Origin: Ignavibacteria bacterium UBA2333
Lineage (GTDB): Bacteria > Bacteroidota > Ignavibacteria > Kapaibacteriales > Kapaibacteriaceae
Assembly (NCBI GenBank): GCA_002344895.1
Contig: DDUR01000047.1
Location: 1-10,815 of the forward strand
Length of the DNA: 10,815 nt
Reading direction: 5' to 3'
This document shows, in pieces, positions 1 to 7,182 of the stretch. Positions within the stretch are counted from its first letter, which is position 1; each line of letters starts with the position of its first letter. Under the pieces are notes generated by a model. The model ran no database searches, had not been told where the DNA came from, and was given only the letters and a program-made list of their open reading frames with translations. Both the position numbers and the translations under genes were made by a program.

Positions 1-20
1 ACCATCCCCCACCATCCCCC
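1..20. repeat. Two tandem copies of a 10-bp C-rich (minus strand G-rich) repeat
   Basis: The unit ACCATCCCCC occurs twice in direct tandem and is followed by a related C-rich stretch (21-25) that runs into the hrpB stop codon. Read on the minus strand, just downstream of the hrpB stop, this gives three runs of four or five guanines. The array may continue past the left edge, so the copy number is unknown. No hairpin or T-run is visible here, so I do not call a terminator. Confidence 0.6.
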
Positions 21-24
21 ACCC

Positions 25-2493
25 CTACCGCCACTCGTGTTTTGGGTATCGACCCTTCAGCTCTTTCTTGACATCGGCATAACTGGTTTGCCAGAAGGTC
101 TTGAGGTCTTGTGTGATTTGTACAGGGCGACCAGCAGGGGAGAGTAGGTGGATGGTGAGAGGGACCTTTCCTCCGCCGATGGACGGTGTTTCGGTAACGT
201 CGTAGAGGTGTTGGAGTTTTGCGGCGAGAACGGGACGTTGGGGGTCGTCGTACGTGATCCGAAAGGTTCGTGCGCCAAGTGTGAGTTGTAGAGGTGCTAG
301 ACGTTCAATATCCTGGCGCTGTTGATAGTCAAAAGTGGAGAGTATCAGGTTTGAGACGTCGATACGAACGACGTCACGGAGTTTACGATATCCCCGGCAT
401 GCCGACGTGAGTACGTCTGGTGTGAGGTACGTCGTGAGAATATCAATCAATGATAGTGGTGCCTCATCCTTCGAACTTTGTGTGAGCCAAGCGAGAAAGA
501 TCAATCGTTGGAGGAGAGGTTTTGTTTCCTCAATGTTGAGGTCGCGGTACTGTCGATGTATGATAACGTCGGCAAGCGCACGTGATACGTCGTGTTCGTC
601 GATAGATTGATCCTCTGTTGTTGAGAGGACTAGCGCTCCAAGTTTTTGTTCGGTACGACGTACAACTCGATCTTCGGCTTCGTCATAACCGAAGTGGACT
701 TCGGCGGATATCTGATGTTCAAACAGGCGTCGGATTTCCATGATGGTAATCGGTAAGGCAGAAGCGGCTACAAGACCTGCCGTTGTCTGTCGGAGCTCTG
801 GAATCACAAGGAAGGGAGTACCATCTAGTGACGTTGATTCATTGGTGTTGACGGTAACTGTGCGGCCATTGCGCAAGAGATATCTGTTGTTTCCCCGGTG
901 AATCGCAAGACGATCAGGGTAGGCAAGTGCAACGCACGATGCTGCATCAAGGAGTGCGTCTGTGGAGGCCCCTTTTGCCCCCTTCAACCGAGAAAGCCAA
1001 AACGACATACGCTGTCGTGCTAGTTGTACTGCCGTGCGGTCGGCACGGTCATCGTTATTGCCAAGGACAACGGCAATTCGTGACAACAGGTCGATATCAG
1101 ATGAGCGGACAAAGATGTCACGTTCGCCGAGTAGCGCTGCAACTGCTGCAGCTGCATGGGGCGAGATGCTGGTGTCTTCCTGAACACGCACGAGCATGTG
1201 TCCAAGACGCGGATGTGTGCCGTGGTGGGCAACACGCCGACCGTGTTCCGTAATCGTGCCATCTGCAGTCAGGGCTTCGAGCTGCATTAACAACGTTGTT
1301 GCGGCTTGCACCGATACATCAGGCGGTGGATCAACAAAGGGAACATCGTTCACACTGAAAGCAAGCACTGCAAGGTCGAGCACCAATGCCGTCACATCTG
1401 CAACGAGAATCTCGGGTTGCCGGCGTGGCAGTAGTGATGCCTGTTCGGCTTCTGTCCACAACCGTAAACAGGTACCGGGAGCCGTGCGGCCTGCACGACC
1501 CCGACGTTGTTCGGCTGCGTCGAGCGTAACAGGAACGGTAACCAGACGTGTCATACCAATCGTCAGATCATACCGGGCTTCCCGACTCAGACCGCTATCA
1601 ATCACATGTCGAACATCGGGCAATGTGATTGATGTCTCAGCGATGTTGGTCGCGAGAATAACACGACGTTGTGTACGGCCCGGTGCTGCAAACACTCGCT
1701 GCTGTTCATCAAACGAAAGGTCACCATAGAGCGGTAACACCTCAAGATCAGGGACGTGTGCCAGAAGAGCAGCCGTTCTGCGGATCTCTGCACTTCCGGG
1801 AAGGAAACAAAGGATAGACCCAGTGGCATCTTTTGCAATGTTGACGATAGCGCGTGACATGTCTTCATCAAGCCGCGCTGAACGCTGGCGTGCGAGATAC
1901 GATGTTGTAACGGGAAACATTCTTCCGCTACTGCGAATAACGGCTGTGTCTTGCCCAACAGTATTGAGGATGGCATGTACATCTCCGAGTGTTGCAGACA
2001 TGACAACAACACGCAGATCTGGACGGAACATCTCTCGCAGCAGACATACGAGGGCTAGTCCAACATCACCGGAGAGTGAACGCTCATGAACTTCATCAAA
2101 AACAATACAAGAAATACCCGTGAGTTCCGGATCATGTTGCAGCATCCGTGTTAGAACACCTTCCGTTACAACTTCAATTCGTGTTCGTGAGGATGTGCGG
2201 GACTCCATGCGCATGCGATAACCCACGATACCACCCACGTCATCCTTGATGAGGGTGGACATTCGAACGGCTGCACTCTTTGCCGCAAGACGACGCGGTT
2301 CGAGGACAACAATCTTTCCTTCCGGAAAAGCATCTGCCAGAGCCAAGGGCACAATAGTGGTCTTGCCTGCTCCAGGTGTTGCCTCGAGAACAACACGTCC
2401 ACACTCGCGGAGAGCCTTGAGGATGTCCGGAATACAATCGTGAATGGGGAGTGTGTCAGCGGTGTTATGTGTCGGGAAAGCAGGAATACTCAC
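25..2493 (-). CDS. hrpB: ATP-dependent RNA helicase HrpB (DEAH family)
   Basis: This is a complete 822-residue superfamily 2 helicase, close to the length of E. coli HrpB. The helicase motifs appear in order: Walker A GAGKT (41-45), EPRRLAA (65-71), DEVH (133-136), SAT (166-168), ATNIAETSIT (281-290) and QRRGRAGR (329-336). The linker motif YPDRLA (525-530) and the ending HLLSPAGRP...GRYPKH are typical of the HrpB C-terminal domain and separate it from HrpA. The family is assumed to unwind or remodel RNA in the cytoplasm using ATP. Its physiological role is poorly defined. The start is a GTG codon (2491-2493), and an in-frame TGA two codons upstream rules out a longer form. The helicase core begins at about residue 14, so little N-terminus is missing. 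No Shine-Dalgarno sequence is visible. The gene stands apart from the gene upstream of it, being separated by a strong terminator. Large ORFs on the opposite strand are shadows. Confidence 0.95.
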   Translation of the reverse strand: MSIPAFPTHNTADTLPIHDCIPDILKALRECGRVVLEATPGAGKTTIVPLALADAFPEGKIVVLEPRRLAAKSAAVRMSTLIKDDVGGIVGYRMRMESRTSSRTRIEVVTEGVLTRMLQHDPELTGISCIVFDEVHERSLSGDVGLALVCLLREMFRPDLRVVVMSATLGDVHAILNTVGQDTAVIRSSGRMFPVTTSYLARQRSARLDEDMSRAIVNIAKDATGSILCFLPGSAEIRRTAALLAHVPDLEVLPLYGDLSFDEQQRVFAAPGRTQRRVILATNIAETSITLPDVRHVIDSGLSREARYDLTIGMTRLVTVPVTLDAAEQRRGRAGRTAPGTCLRLWTEAEQASLLPRRQPEILVADVTALVLDLAVLAFSVNDVPFVDPPPDVSVQAATTLLMQLEALTADGTITEHGRRVAHHGTHPRLGHMLVRVQEDTSISPHAAAAVAALLGERDIFVRSSDIDLLSRIAVVLGNNDDRADRTAVQLARQRMSFWLSRLKGAKGASTDALLDAASCVALAYPDRLAIHRGNNRYLLRNGRTVTVNTNESTSLDGTPFLVIPELRQTTAGLVAASALPITIMEIRRLFEHQISAEVHFGYDEAEDRVVRRTEQKLGALVLSTTEDQSIDEHDVSRALADVIIHRQYRDLNIEETKPLLQRLIFLAWLTQSSKDEAPLSLIDILTTYLTPDVLTSACRGYRKLRDVVRIDVSNLILSTFDYQQRQDIERLAPLQLTLGARTFRITYDDPQRPVLAAKLQHLYDVTETPSIGGGKVPLTIHLLSPAGRPVQITQDLKTFWQTSYADVKKELKGRYPKHEWR

Positions 2494-2523
2494 AACTCAA
2501 TATACGCGGCAGTGCGCTACACG

Positions 2524-2575
2524 AAAATACGACGATGCCTCCAAGGGTTCACCGGTCTTGGAGGCATCGATCGTA
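2524..2575 (-). terminator. Intrinsic terminator of the 179-residue gene
   Basis: Bases 2528-2545 pair with 2557-2575 in an 18-bp stem that is perfect except for one bulged A (2570). The inner core is GATGCCTCCAAG/CTTGGAGGCATC, and the loop is 11 nt (2546-2556). On the minus strand the stem is followed at once by TTTT (2527 down to 2524), the usual form of a rho-independent terminator. It begins about 23 nt past the stop of the gene at 2599 and lies some 30 nt before the hrpB start, so it isolates hrpB transcription from that gene. On the plus strand the stem has no T-run after it. Confidence 0.85.
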
Positions 2576-2598
2576 TAGTAACTCACGACCTTGCAGGA

Positions 2599-3138
2599 TC
2601 ATGGAGTTATAGGGACGACAACGCTAGGCCACACATCCTCAACAGCTATTGTTCTGGGTTGTTGTGAGTGGTTTCCCCGAACGGGAAAACCCAGAACGAC
2701 AACAGGATTCACAAAATCAGAGCAACGCTGTCCACGCAGGATAACATCTGCTCCGTAGGCAGTAACTAAAACGGTCATGCCGTCATCGGTTTGTGAAACA
2801 CGACCAGTGGTGATCGTCTTCGTTCCACCATATCGCAGTATGTCTGCGATATCGAGTTCGAGCATGTTAACAGTGCTTCGCACTCGAAGAGTACGTGGCA
2901 ATGTTGATTCGAGGTGAACGGAGTGATCAATCACGCCGTGATCTTCTGCTTCGGACGAAATGATATCGAACTCCAGAGCTGTCACATTTTCTGTTTGTCG
3001 CAACTTCCGCCCTCCACCTACGATGGAACCGTTCCTGCCCACGCGAACGCGCAGGTGGAGGAGGCGGTGGTCACGATCGTCAACCCAAGCGGTGAGCTCG
3101 AGTACGGCGACATTCTTTGTTGACAGCAGATTCGACAT
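2599..3138 (-). CDS. Hypothetical 179-residue beta-rich protein
   Basis: I do not recognise this protein. It has 179 residues, no signal peptide, no obvious membrane segment and only one cysteine. Alternating hydrophobic and polar residues (for example VAVLELTAWV near the start, then LHLRVRV, LRVRSTVNMLELDI and MTVLVTAYGADVIL) suggest mostly beta strands, perhaps a sandwich or barrel. No catalytic motif stands out. The start is the ATG at 3136-3138, without a Shine-Dalgarno sequence. A strong terminator lies 23 nt after the stop, which supports it as a real transcribed gene. Shorter plus-strand ORFs over the same bases (such as 2914-3123) look like shadows. The small ORF at 3208-3414 is 69 nt upstream on the same strand with no terminator seen between them, so the two may be co-transcribed. 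Function is unknown. Confidence 0.65.
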   Translation of the reverse strand: MSNLLSTKNVAVLELTAWVDDRDHRLLHLRVRVGRNGSIVGGGRKLRQTENVTALEFDIISSEAEDHGVIDHSVHLESTLPRTLRVRSTVNMLELDIADILRYGGTKTITTGRVSQTDDGMTVLVTAYGADVILRGQRCSDFVNPVVVLGFPVRGNHSQQPRTIAVEDVWPSVVVPITP

Positions 3139-3207
3139 TGTTGGTAGCTGACGCTTTTTGTTATGAGTTTATCGGTGGAGTGTACCAGCCGAAAGGTTGC
3201 AATTCAG

Positions 3208-3414
3208 TTAGTCCTCTTGATTACCAATCACGTCCACTCGCGGCACCAATTCGTAATAGTCGTCTCCAACGATGAGCATCTGGTTGGGATCGGACTGAAC
3301 CATCTGTATGGTTGGCTGATTGATCACACCCAGGTGATTGACATATTCCACGGTGTACGAATTGTCAACCTGGATGAAGCCCAGATAGAGCAGAATGGCG
3401 ACGAGCAGTTCCAT
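3208..3414 (-). CDS. Possible small membrane or secreted protein, 68 residues
   Basis: I do not recognise this ORF. From the ATG at 3412-3414 it encodes 68 residues: a hydrophobic N-terminus (ELLVAILLYLGFIQV, residues 2-16) and then a polar, acidic tail with few basic residues. The layout fits a signal peptide or a single membrane anchor. The frame is open further upstream to an ATG at 3651, but that extension would overlap the divergent 489-residue gene, and its composition (many R, S, T and C, no regular pattern) looks non-coding. I therefore prefer the short start. A plus-strand ORF (3163-3480) covers the same bases and is the competing reading. No Shine-Dalgarno sequence is clear. Its neighbour at 2599-3138 may share its transcript. 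Confidence 0.45.
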   Translation of the reverse strand: MELLVAILLYLGFIQVDNSYTVEYVNHLGVINQPTIQMVQSDPNQMLIVGDDYYELVPRVDVIGNQED

Positions 3415-3583
3415 GATGTGGCCCGACTGTTGAGTTGTGAAAGAATCCGTGCTGTGTTCTCGGCGCCCCTTTCGCGCTGAGCCGCTGTTACCCACTACGA
3501 ACTTCGCCCAAAGAGATGCCGGGCAACGGGTCAGTGTAGGTGTTTTTCGGACGCCGGAAAATTGGTAGTTTCCGGTCACAACG
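3415..3583. promoter_or_regulatory. Divergent intergenic region with a hairpin before the 489-residue gene
   Basis: These 169 bp separate the minus-strand small ORF from the plus-strand 489-residue gene, so promoters for both should lie here. I cannot place a convincing promoter box. CCGGAAA (3554-3560) and TTTCCGG (3569-3575) form a perfect 7-bp inverted repeat with an 8-nt spacer, ending 8 nt before the ATG at 3584. This could be an operator or an mRNA leader hairpin that affects translation start. A second, weaker 8-bp inverted repeat with one G-T pair lies at 3459-3481. Confidence 0.45.
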
Positions 3584-5053
3584 ATGATTAGTAAACAACG
3601 AGCTGACGCCGTACAGGCGTTATATGGCCTGATTGAGGTTAGGGGCAGCAAGGCACGCGAGCTCTTATCAAAGGTTTTACAGAATGAGTTGGGACTCGAT
3701 CTTCATCCTTCTGAGGAACGCGCCGTATCACGTTTGTATCGGCAGCTTACGGATCAGACATCTATTCTTAATATCCATCCTTCAACCGATAATGACTATT
3801 GGGTTCACTCCTATCGTGGATATCGCGATCTGTTGATTGCTCGAGCCTTGGCGGCCTATGGAAAACGTTCTGCCGCAATGCATGTTGTTAAAAGTGTTCG
3901 CACGATAGCTGTTAAGTATCATCTCACCGACGTTCTCTGTGAATGTCTCCTGCGACTTCGTTCATTTGAGTCGTTCGGGGGGTCGGCAGCGAAAGTGCGT
4001 GACTATACACGATTGTTACACAAGGCAACGGCTATTCGCGAAGCGGAGGAGGAGATACTTTCGTACCTTGATAGTTCTAACGTTCGACTATCAGGCGTAC
4101 AAAACATCAGCAAGACCGAACAACGAACAATGTGGACGTGGGCCATGCGAGCAAGAAGATATGCAGACGAATATGATACGTGGACACTCCAACTCTCGGC
4201 ATGGCGACTTACAACACGTGTTTTACAACTTCGTAGAGACTGGCAAGCAACGCTTGATCGATGTGATGACTTCCTCGACTGGATATCCCGTCATCCACAG
4301 TTTGATGGAATCGCACGCGTTGGTGAGGTAATCGTCAAACAATTTATCTGTTATCTGGCACTGCGTGACTATGATCGTGCACATCGCAGAGTGCTGGAGG
4401 TTCGACCAGGTCTTTCAACGACGTCCGTCGTGCGTCTGAATATCAATGAGTATGTCTATGATCTCGCCATTGTTACATGCCGGTTTGCTGAAGCTGCGGA
4501 TGCCTGTGCCGACGTTCGAAAACAACATGGTGTACTTAATACCCCCTTTCGAAGGGAAATGTGGAGGTTCCACGAACTACTGTTGAGTGTTATTGCTGAC
4601 GCCGTCCCTTCGATTGCCGATGAGATTCGCAGCAGAATTGGAAACGTTGGTTTCTATGCAGCGAATATCGAAAAGACTCTCGCTACCGTGATTCGCGATA
4701 AGAAGGGAATGAATGTCACGATAACCAGTTTGAGATTTTTAGATCGACTAACAAAAAAACGTTACAGTGATGCCGTGGCGATGCGCGAGCAGCTCCAGAC
4801 GTATGCGAAGCGATATCTCAGGGATGAGGATACGATGAGGTCTGCCGTGTTTATGCGGATGTTAGTAAAGATGATCAAATATGACTTTGAACCGACAATA
4901 CTGAAAGATGTCTGTCAAGAAGACTATGAGATTCTTGAGGTCGAATACAAACACCTCGATGATACGGGCGAGTACGTACCGTATGAACGATTGTGGGACA
5001 TTATGTTAGACGTCTTGTTCAGGAATAAGGAGTCGAGCCGCCGGCGTCGATGA
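3584..5053 (+). CDS. Hypothetical 489-residue helical TPR-like protein
   Basis: I cannot name this protein. It has 489 residues, is almost wholly alpha-helical by eye, is arginine-rich and ends in RRRR. It has no signal peptide and no membrane segment, so it is probably cytoplasmic. Pairs of amphipathic helices with spacing like TPR repeats are visible, most clearly at about residues 250-312, where LALRDYDRAHRRVLEV and CRFAEAADACADV resemble TPR helix pairs. A similar helical stretch is at 80-165. No enzyme motif is visible. A scaffold or protein-binding solenoid is the most likely reading. The start is the ATG at 3584-3586, preceded by a short inverted repeat and no Shine-Dalgarno sequence. 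It is divergent from the small ORF at 3208-3414 and is followed 140 nt later by the antiporter gene on the same strand. Coding is secure, function is not. Confidence 0.8.
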   Translation: MISKQRADAVQALYGLIEVRGSKARELLSKVLQNELGLDLHPSEERAVSRLYRQLTDQTSILNIHPSTDNDYWVHSYRGYRDLLIARALAAYGKRSAAMHVVKSVRTIAVKYHLTDVLCECLLRLRSFESFGGSAAKVRDYTRLLHKATAIREAEEEILSYLDSSNVRLSGVQNISKTEQRTMWTWAMRARRYADEYDTWTLQLSAWRLTTRVLQLRRDWQATLDRCDDFLDWISRHPQFDGIARVGEVIVKQFICYLALRDYDRAHRRVLEVRPGLSTTSVVRLNINEYVYDLAIVTCRFAEAADACADVRKQHGVLNTPFRREMWRFHELLLSVIADAVPSIADEIRSRIGNVGFYAANIEKTLATVIRDKKGMNVTITSLRFLDRLTKKRYSDAVAMREQLQTYAKRYLRDEDTMRSAVFMRMLVKMIKYDFEPTILKDVCQEDYEILEVEYKHLDDTGEYVPYERLWDIMLDVLFRNKESSRRRR

Positions 5054-5136
5054 TTTCTGCACGTCTTTCTTGAACACGGTTGTAACGTCTGCTCCAGTAG
5101 ATCTGCTCCCGTAAAACAGCTACCATGTGATGTCCG

Positions 5137-5144
5137 TAGTTTTG
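5137..5144 (+). promoter_or_regulatory. Candidate -7 element upstream of the antiporter gene
   Basis: TAGTTTTG fits the TAnnTTTG -7 consensus described for Bacteroidetes promoters and lies 49 nt before the antiporter ATG. I see no matching -33 TTTG at the expected distance, so this is a weak call. The surrounding gap (5054-5193) has no terminator-like hairpin, so read-through from the 489-residue gene is equally possible. It also holds a short CTGGC/GCCAG inverted repeat at 5163-5175. Confidence 0.2.
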
Positions 5145-5183
5145 TGGTTCACTAAACTCCACCTGGCGCTGCCAGTCAATTCG

Positions 5184-5188
5184 AAGGA
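5184..5188 (+). promoter_or_regulatory. Shine-Dalgarno sequence of the antiporter gene
   Basis: AAGGA lies 5 nt before the ATG at 5194. It fixes that start over the out-of-frame ATG at 5189. It is the only good Shine-Dalgarno match before any gene start in the window. Confidence 0.6.
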
Positions 5189-5193
5189 ATGAA

Positions 5194-6948
5194 ATGCACG
5201 ATTTGTCGCTAATCTATACCATTGCAGCCGGTTTCACCGTAGCATGGCTGTTTGGCCTCATAACGCAGCGACTTCGTATGTCACCAATCGTAGGTTACCT
5301 CCTGGCTGGCGTCGTCATCGGACCCTTTACGCCGGGTTTTGTGGGTAATGTCGGTATTGCATCGCAGCTTGCTGAAATCGGTGTGATTCTATTGATGTTC
5401 GGCGTAGGGATGCACTTTCACGTTAAGGACCTCATCGCCGTCAAGAATGTCGCCATTCCCGGTGCTGTTGTCCAAAGTACGTTTGCAACACTTGCGGCGA
5501 TGATGTTCTTCAGCTGGTTTGGCATTGATATGACGGCAGGCGCAGTGATTGGTATGGCGATGGCTGTTGCTAGTACGGTTGTTCTGATTCGAGTGCTTAC
5601 CGATGCCGATGTCATTCATACCACAGAAGGGCACGTCGCTGTAGGGTGGCTGATCGTTGAAGACATCTTTACGGTCGTCTTATTAGTACTGATTCCGGTT
5701 CTGGGCACAAATCTTCTCGCTGGTGCGGACGTTGCAGCAGCTCATTCTGGCGTTTCCACATCAGCAGATCAGTCTGATCTTTTAAGCACATTACTTTTAG
5801 CACTCGGAAAGCTCATTGTACTTGTCGTTGTGGTGTTATGGGCTGGGGCAAAGGTTATTCCGCGACTGCTCGTCAAGGTTGCAGCACTCCGTTCGCGTGA
5901 GTTGTTTACACTCACGGTTCTTGTATTCTCGATCGCCGTTGCCGCCGCTTCGTATTTCTTCTTTGGTGCGTCAATGGCGCTTGGTGCTTTCCTTGCAGGG
6001 ATGGTTGTTGCCCAGTCACCAGTTAGTAGTCAGGCAGCTGCCGACGCACTACCGATGCGCGACGCATTTGCCGTCTTGTTCTTTGTTTCGGTAGGTATGC
6101 TCTTTGATCCCATGTTTTTACTTCAGGAACCACTGTTAGTTCTTGGAGCATTGGGTATCATTCTCATTATCAAACCATTGTCGGCCTTACTGATCGTTGC
6201 CATTCTTGGTCATCCAGCACGCACGGCTCTTACGGTGGCACTCGCCCTCGCTCAGATCGGTGAGTTCTCGTTTATACTCTCGGAACTCGCGCGTGCACAC
6301 GGTCTCATGCCAGCGGCAGGACATAACGTGCTCGTTGCGTCTGCAATCATTTCCATCACCATCAATCCCGTTTTGTTCCGACTCTTGCCACACCTGGAGT
6401 CAGGTTTACAAAGGGTACCATGGTTATGGAAGTTGTTAAATGGGCGGGCCGCAAAGCGGGCAGCAACCATTGAGGTGCAGCAGGCAGTGGCGGTTGGTGG
6501 AATTGTACATCAGGCAAATCAACCATCGGTCATCATTGTAGGTTATGGTCCCGTTGGTATTGCCGTACTCAACGCTATCACCGAGTCTGGCCTACGAGGT
6601 ACGGTGATCGACATGAACGTCAATACGGTTCTTGAACTACAGAAACACGGCGTGTCAGCCGTGTTTGGTGACGCTTCAAATGAACGTATACTTGAAGAGG
6701 CAGGGCTACTTTCCGCGCGTTGTATTGTCGTCACTGTGCCAGACGCTTCGGATAGGGCGGCCATCATAACCGCAATCAGAACGTTATCACCAGACATTAC
6801 TATCATCGCTCGAGCTCGATATCTTCGTGAGCGTGAAGAGCTTGAACGACAGGGCGTAACAGCCACTGCCTTTGAAGAAGAGGAAGTGGCCGACGCCGTC
6901 GCTACATTGATTATAACTCGTATTGAATCTCGCGGCGCGATGTTCTAA
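5194..6948 (+). CDS. ybaL: YbaL/Kef-type cation:proton antiporter (CPA2) with NAD-binding domain
   Basis: This 584-residue inner-membrane protein belongs to the CPA2 family, which exchanges K+ or Na+ for protons. Residues 5-400 hold about 12 hydrophobic segments with family motifs: GYLLAGVVIGP (34-44), LLMFGVGMHF (66-75), GWLIVEDI (151-158) with the likely ion-binding Asp157, LFFVSVGMLFDP (295-306) and LAQIGEFSFIL (352-362). The GWLIVED motif resembles YbaL more than KefB/KefC, which have Gln-Asp at that place. A cytoplasmic TrkA-N/RCK domain follows (about 444-575), with the Rossmann motif GYGPVG (450-455) and an acidic Asp473 at the end of the second strand, as expected for NAD(H) binding. 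No separate RCK-C domain follows, as in YbaL. The symbol is given at family level. The transported ion and trigger cannot be read from sequence. No ancillary kefF/kefG-like gene is adjacent. It is convergent with gcvP. Confidence 0.93.
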   Translation: MHDLSLIYTIAAGFTVAWLFGLITQRLRMSPIVGYLLAGVVIGPFTPGFVGNVGIASQLAEIGVILLMFGVGMHFHVKDLIAVKNVAIPGAVVQSTFATLAAMMFFSWFGIDMTAGAVIGMAMAVASTVVLIRVLTDADVIHTTEGHVAVGWLIVEDIFTVVLLVLIPVLGTNLLAGADVAAAHSGVSTSADQSDLLSTLLLALGKLIVLVVVVLWAGAKVIPRLLVKVAALRSRELFTLTVLVFSIAVAAASYFFFGASMALGAFLAGMVVAQSPVSSQAAADALPMRDAFAVLFFVSVGMLFDPMFLLQEPLLVLGALGIILIIKPLSALLIVAILGHPARTALTVALALAQIGEFSFILSELARAHGLMPAAGHNVLVASAIISITINPVLFRLLPHLESGLQRVPWLWKLLNGRAAKRAATIEVQQAVAVGGIVHQANQPSVIIVGYGPVGIAVLNAITESGLRGTVIDMNVNTVLELQKHGVSAVFGDASNERILEEAGLLSARCIVVTVPDASDRAAIITAIRTLSPDITIIARARYLREREELERQGVTATAFEEEEVADAVATLIITRIESRGAMF

Positions 6949-6992
6949 CGACATCGACTCCCCTCATACCGCCTCTCACCGTGTCTCATGAT

Positions 6993-7097
6993 GCGACCGA
7001 ACGGGTACCGTCTGTGCGTGTGTGGGTTGTGTGATTCGCATTCCCCGGGCACAGGAAACAGGGCGAATCAGCACGACGGTACCCGTCGTATGGTCGC
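6993..7097. repeat. Large nested palindrome in the convergent gap
   Basis: Three nested inverted repeats share one axis. GCGACC (6993-6998) pairs with GGTCGC (7092-7097). ACGGGTACCGTC plus GTGC (7001-7017, one bulged T at 7013) pairs with 7071-7086. TGATTCGC (7032-7039) pairs with GCGAATCA (7063-7070). A short TTCC/GGAA pair (7041-7044/7054-7057) sits at the tip. In total about 30 bp can pair, with a 14-nt one-sided bulge (7018-7031). Neither strand has a T-run after it, so it is not a standard intrinsic terminator. It lies after the stops of both the antiporter gene and gcvP and could be a 3' RNA structure for either, a small palindromic repeat element, or an unannotated RNA. Confidence 0.7.
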
Positions 7098-7119
7098 GAA
7101 CATGCAGCTATAACGACAA

Positions 7120-7149
7120 CGGGGCGCTGATTTGGTTACCGGCGCCCCG
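7120..7149 (-). terminator. GC-rich stem-loop, probable gcvP terminator
   Basis: CGGGGCGC (7120-7127) pairs perfectly with GCGCCCCG (7142-7149) around a 14-nt loop. It starts 33 nt past the gcvP stop. On the minus strand it is followed by TTGTCGTTAT, a T-rich but broken tail, so it is a plausible though not perfect terminator. On the plus strand it is followed by AAAAAA, which does not suit termination of the antiporter transcript. Confidence 0.55.
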
Positions 7150-7182
7150 AAAAAATATTCGTAATTCTTGAGACAAAAAGAC

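Noticed and set aside
1196..1729. 177-residue plus-strand ORF inside hrpB
   Set aside because: It is a shadow of a strongly conserved helicase. Its translation is rich in R, S, T and C with no domain pattern.
3163..3480. 105-residue plus-strand ORF opposite the small minus-strand ORF
   Set aside because: No protein-like pattern, and it lies opposite a better candidate. It cannot be fully excluded without conservation data.
3415..3651. N-terminal extension of the 68-residue ORF to an ATG at 3651 (147 residues)
   Set aside because: It overlaps the divergent 489-residue gene by 68 bp and its composition looks non-coding. The hydrophobic start at 3414 is more natural.
5088..5109. Direct repeat TCTGCTCC (5088-5095 and 5102-5109) before the antiporter gene
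   Set aside because: Two 8-bp copies at this spacing can arise by chance. There is no third copy and no symmetry to suggest an operator.
6949..7182. tRNA or known small RNA in the convergent gap
   Set aside because: The palindrome does not fold as a cloverleaf, and no TTCGA-type T-loop or CCA end is visible. I could not match it to a known RNA family.
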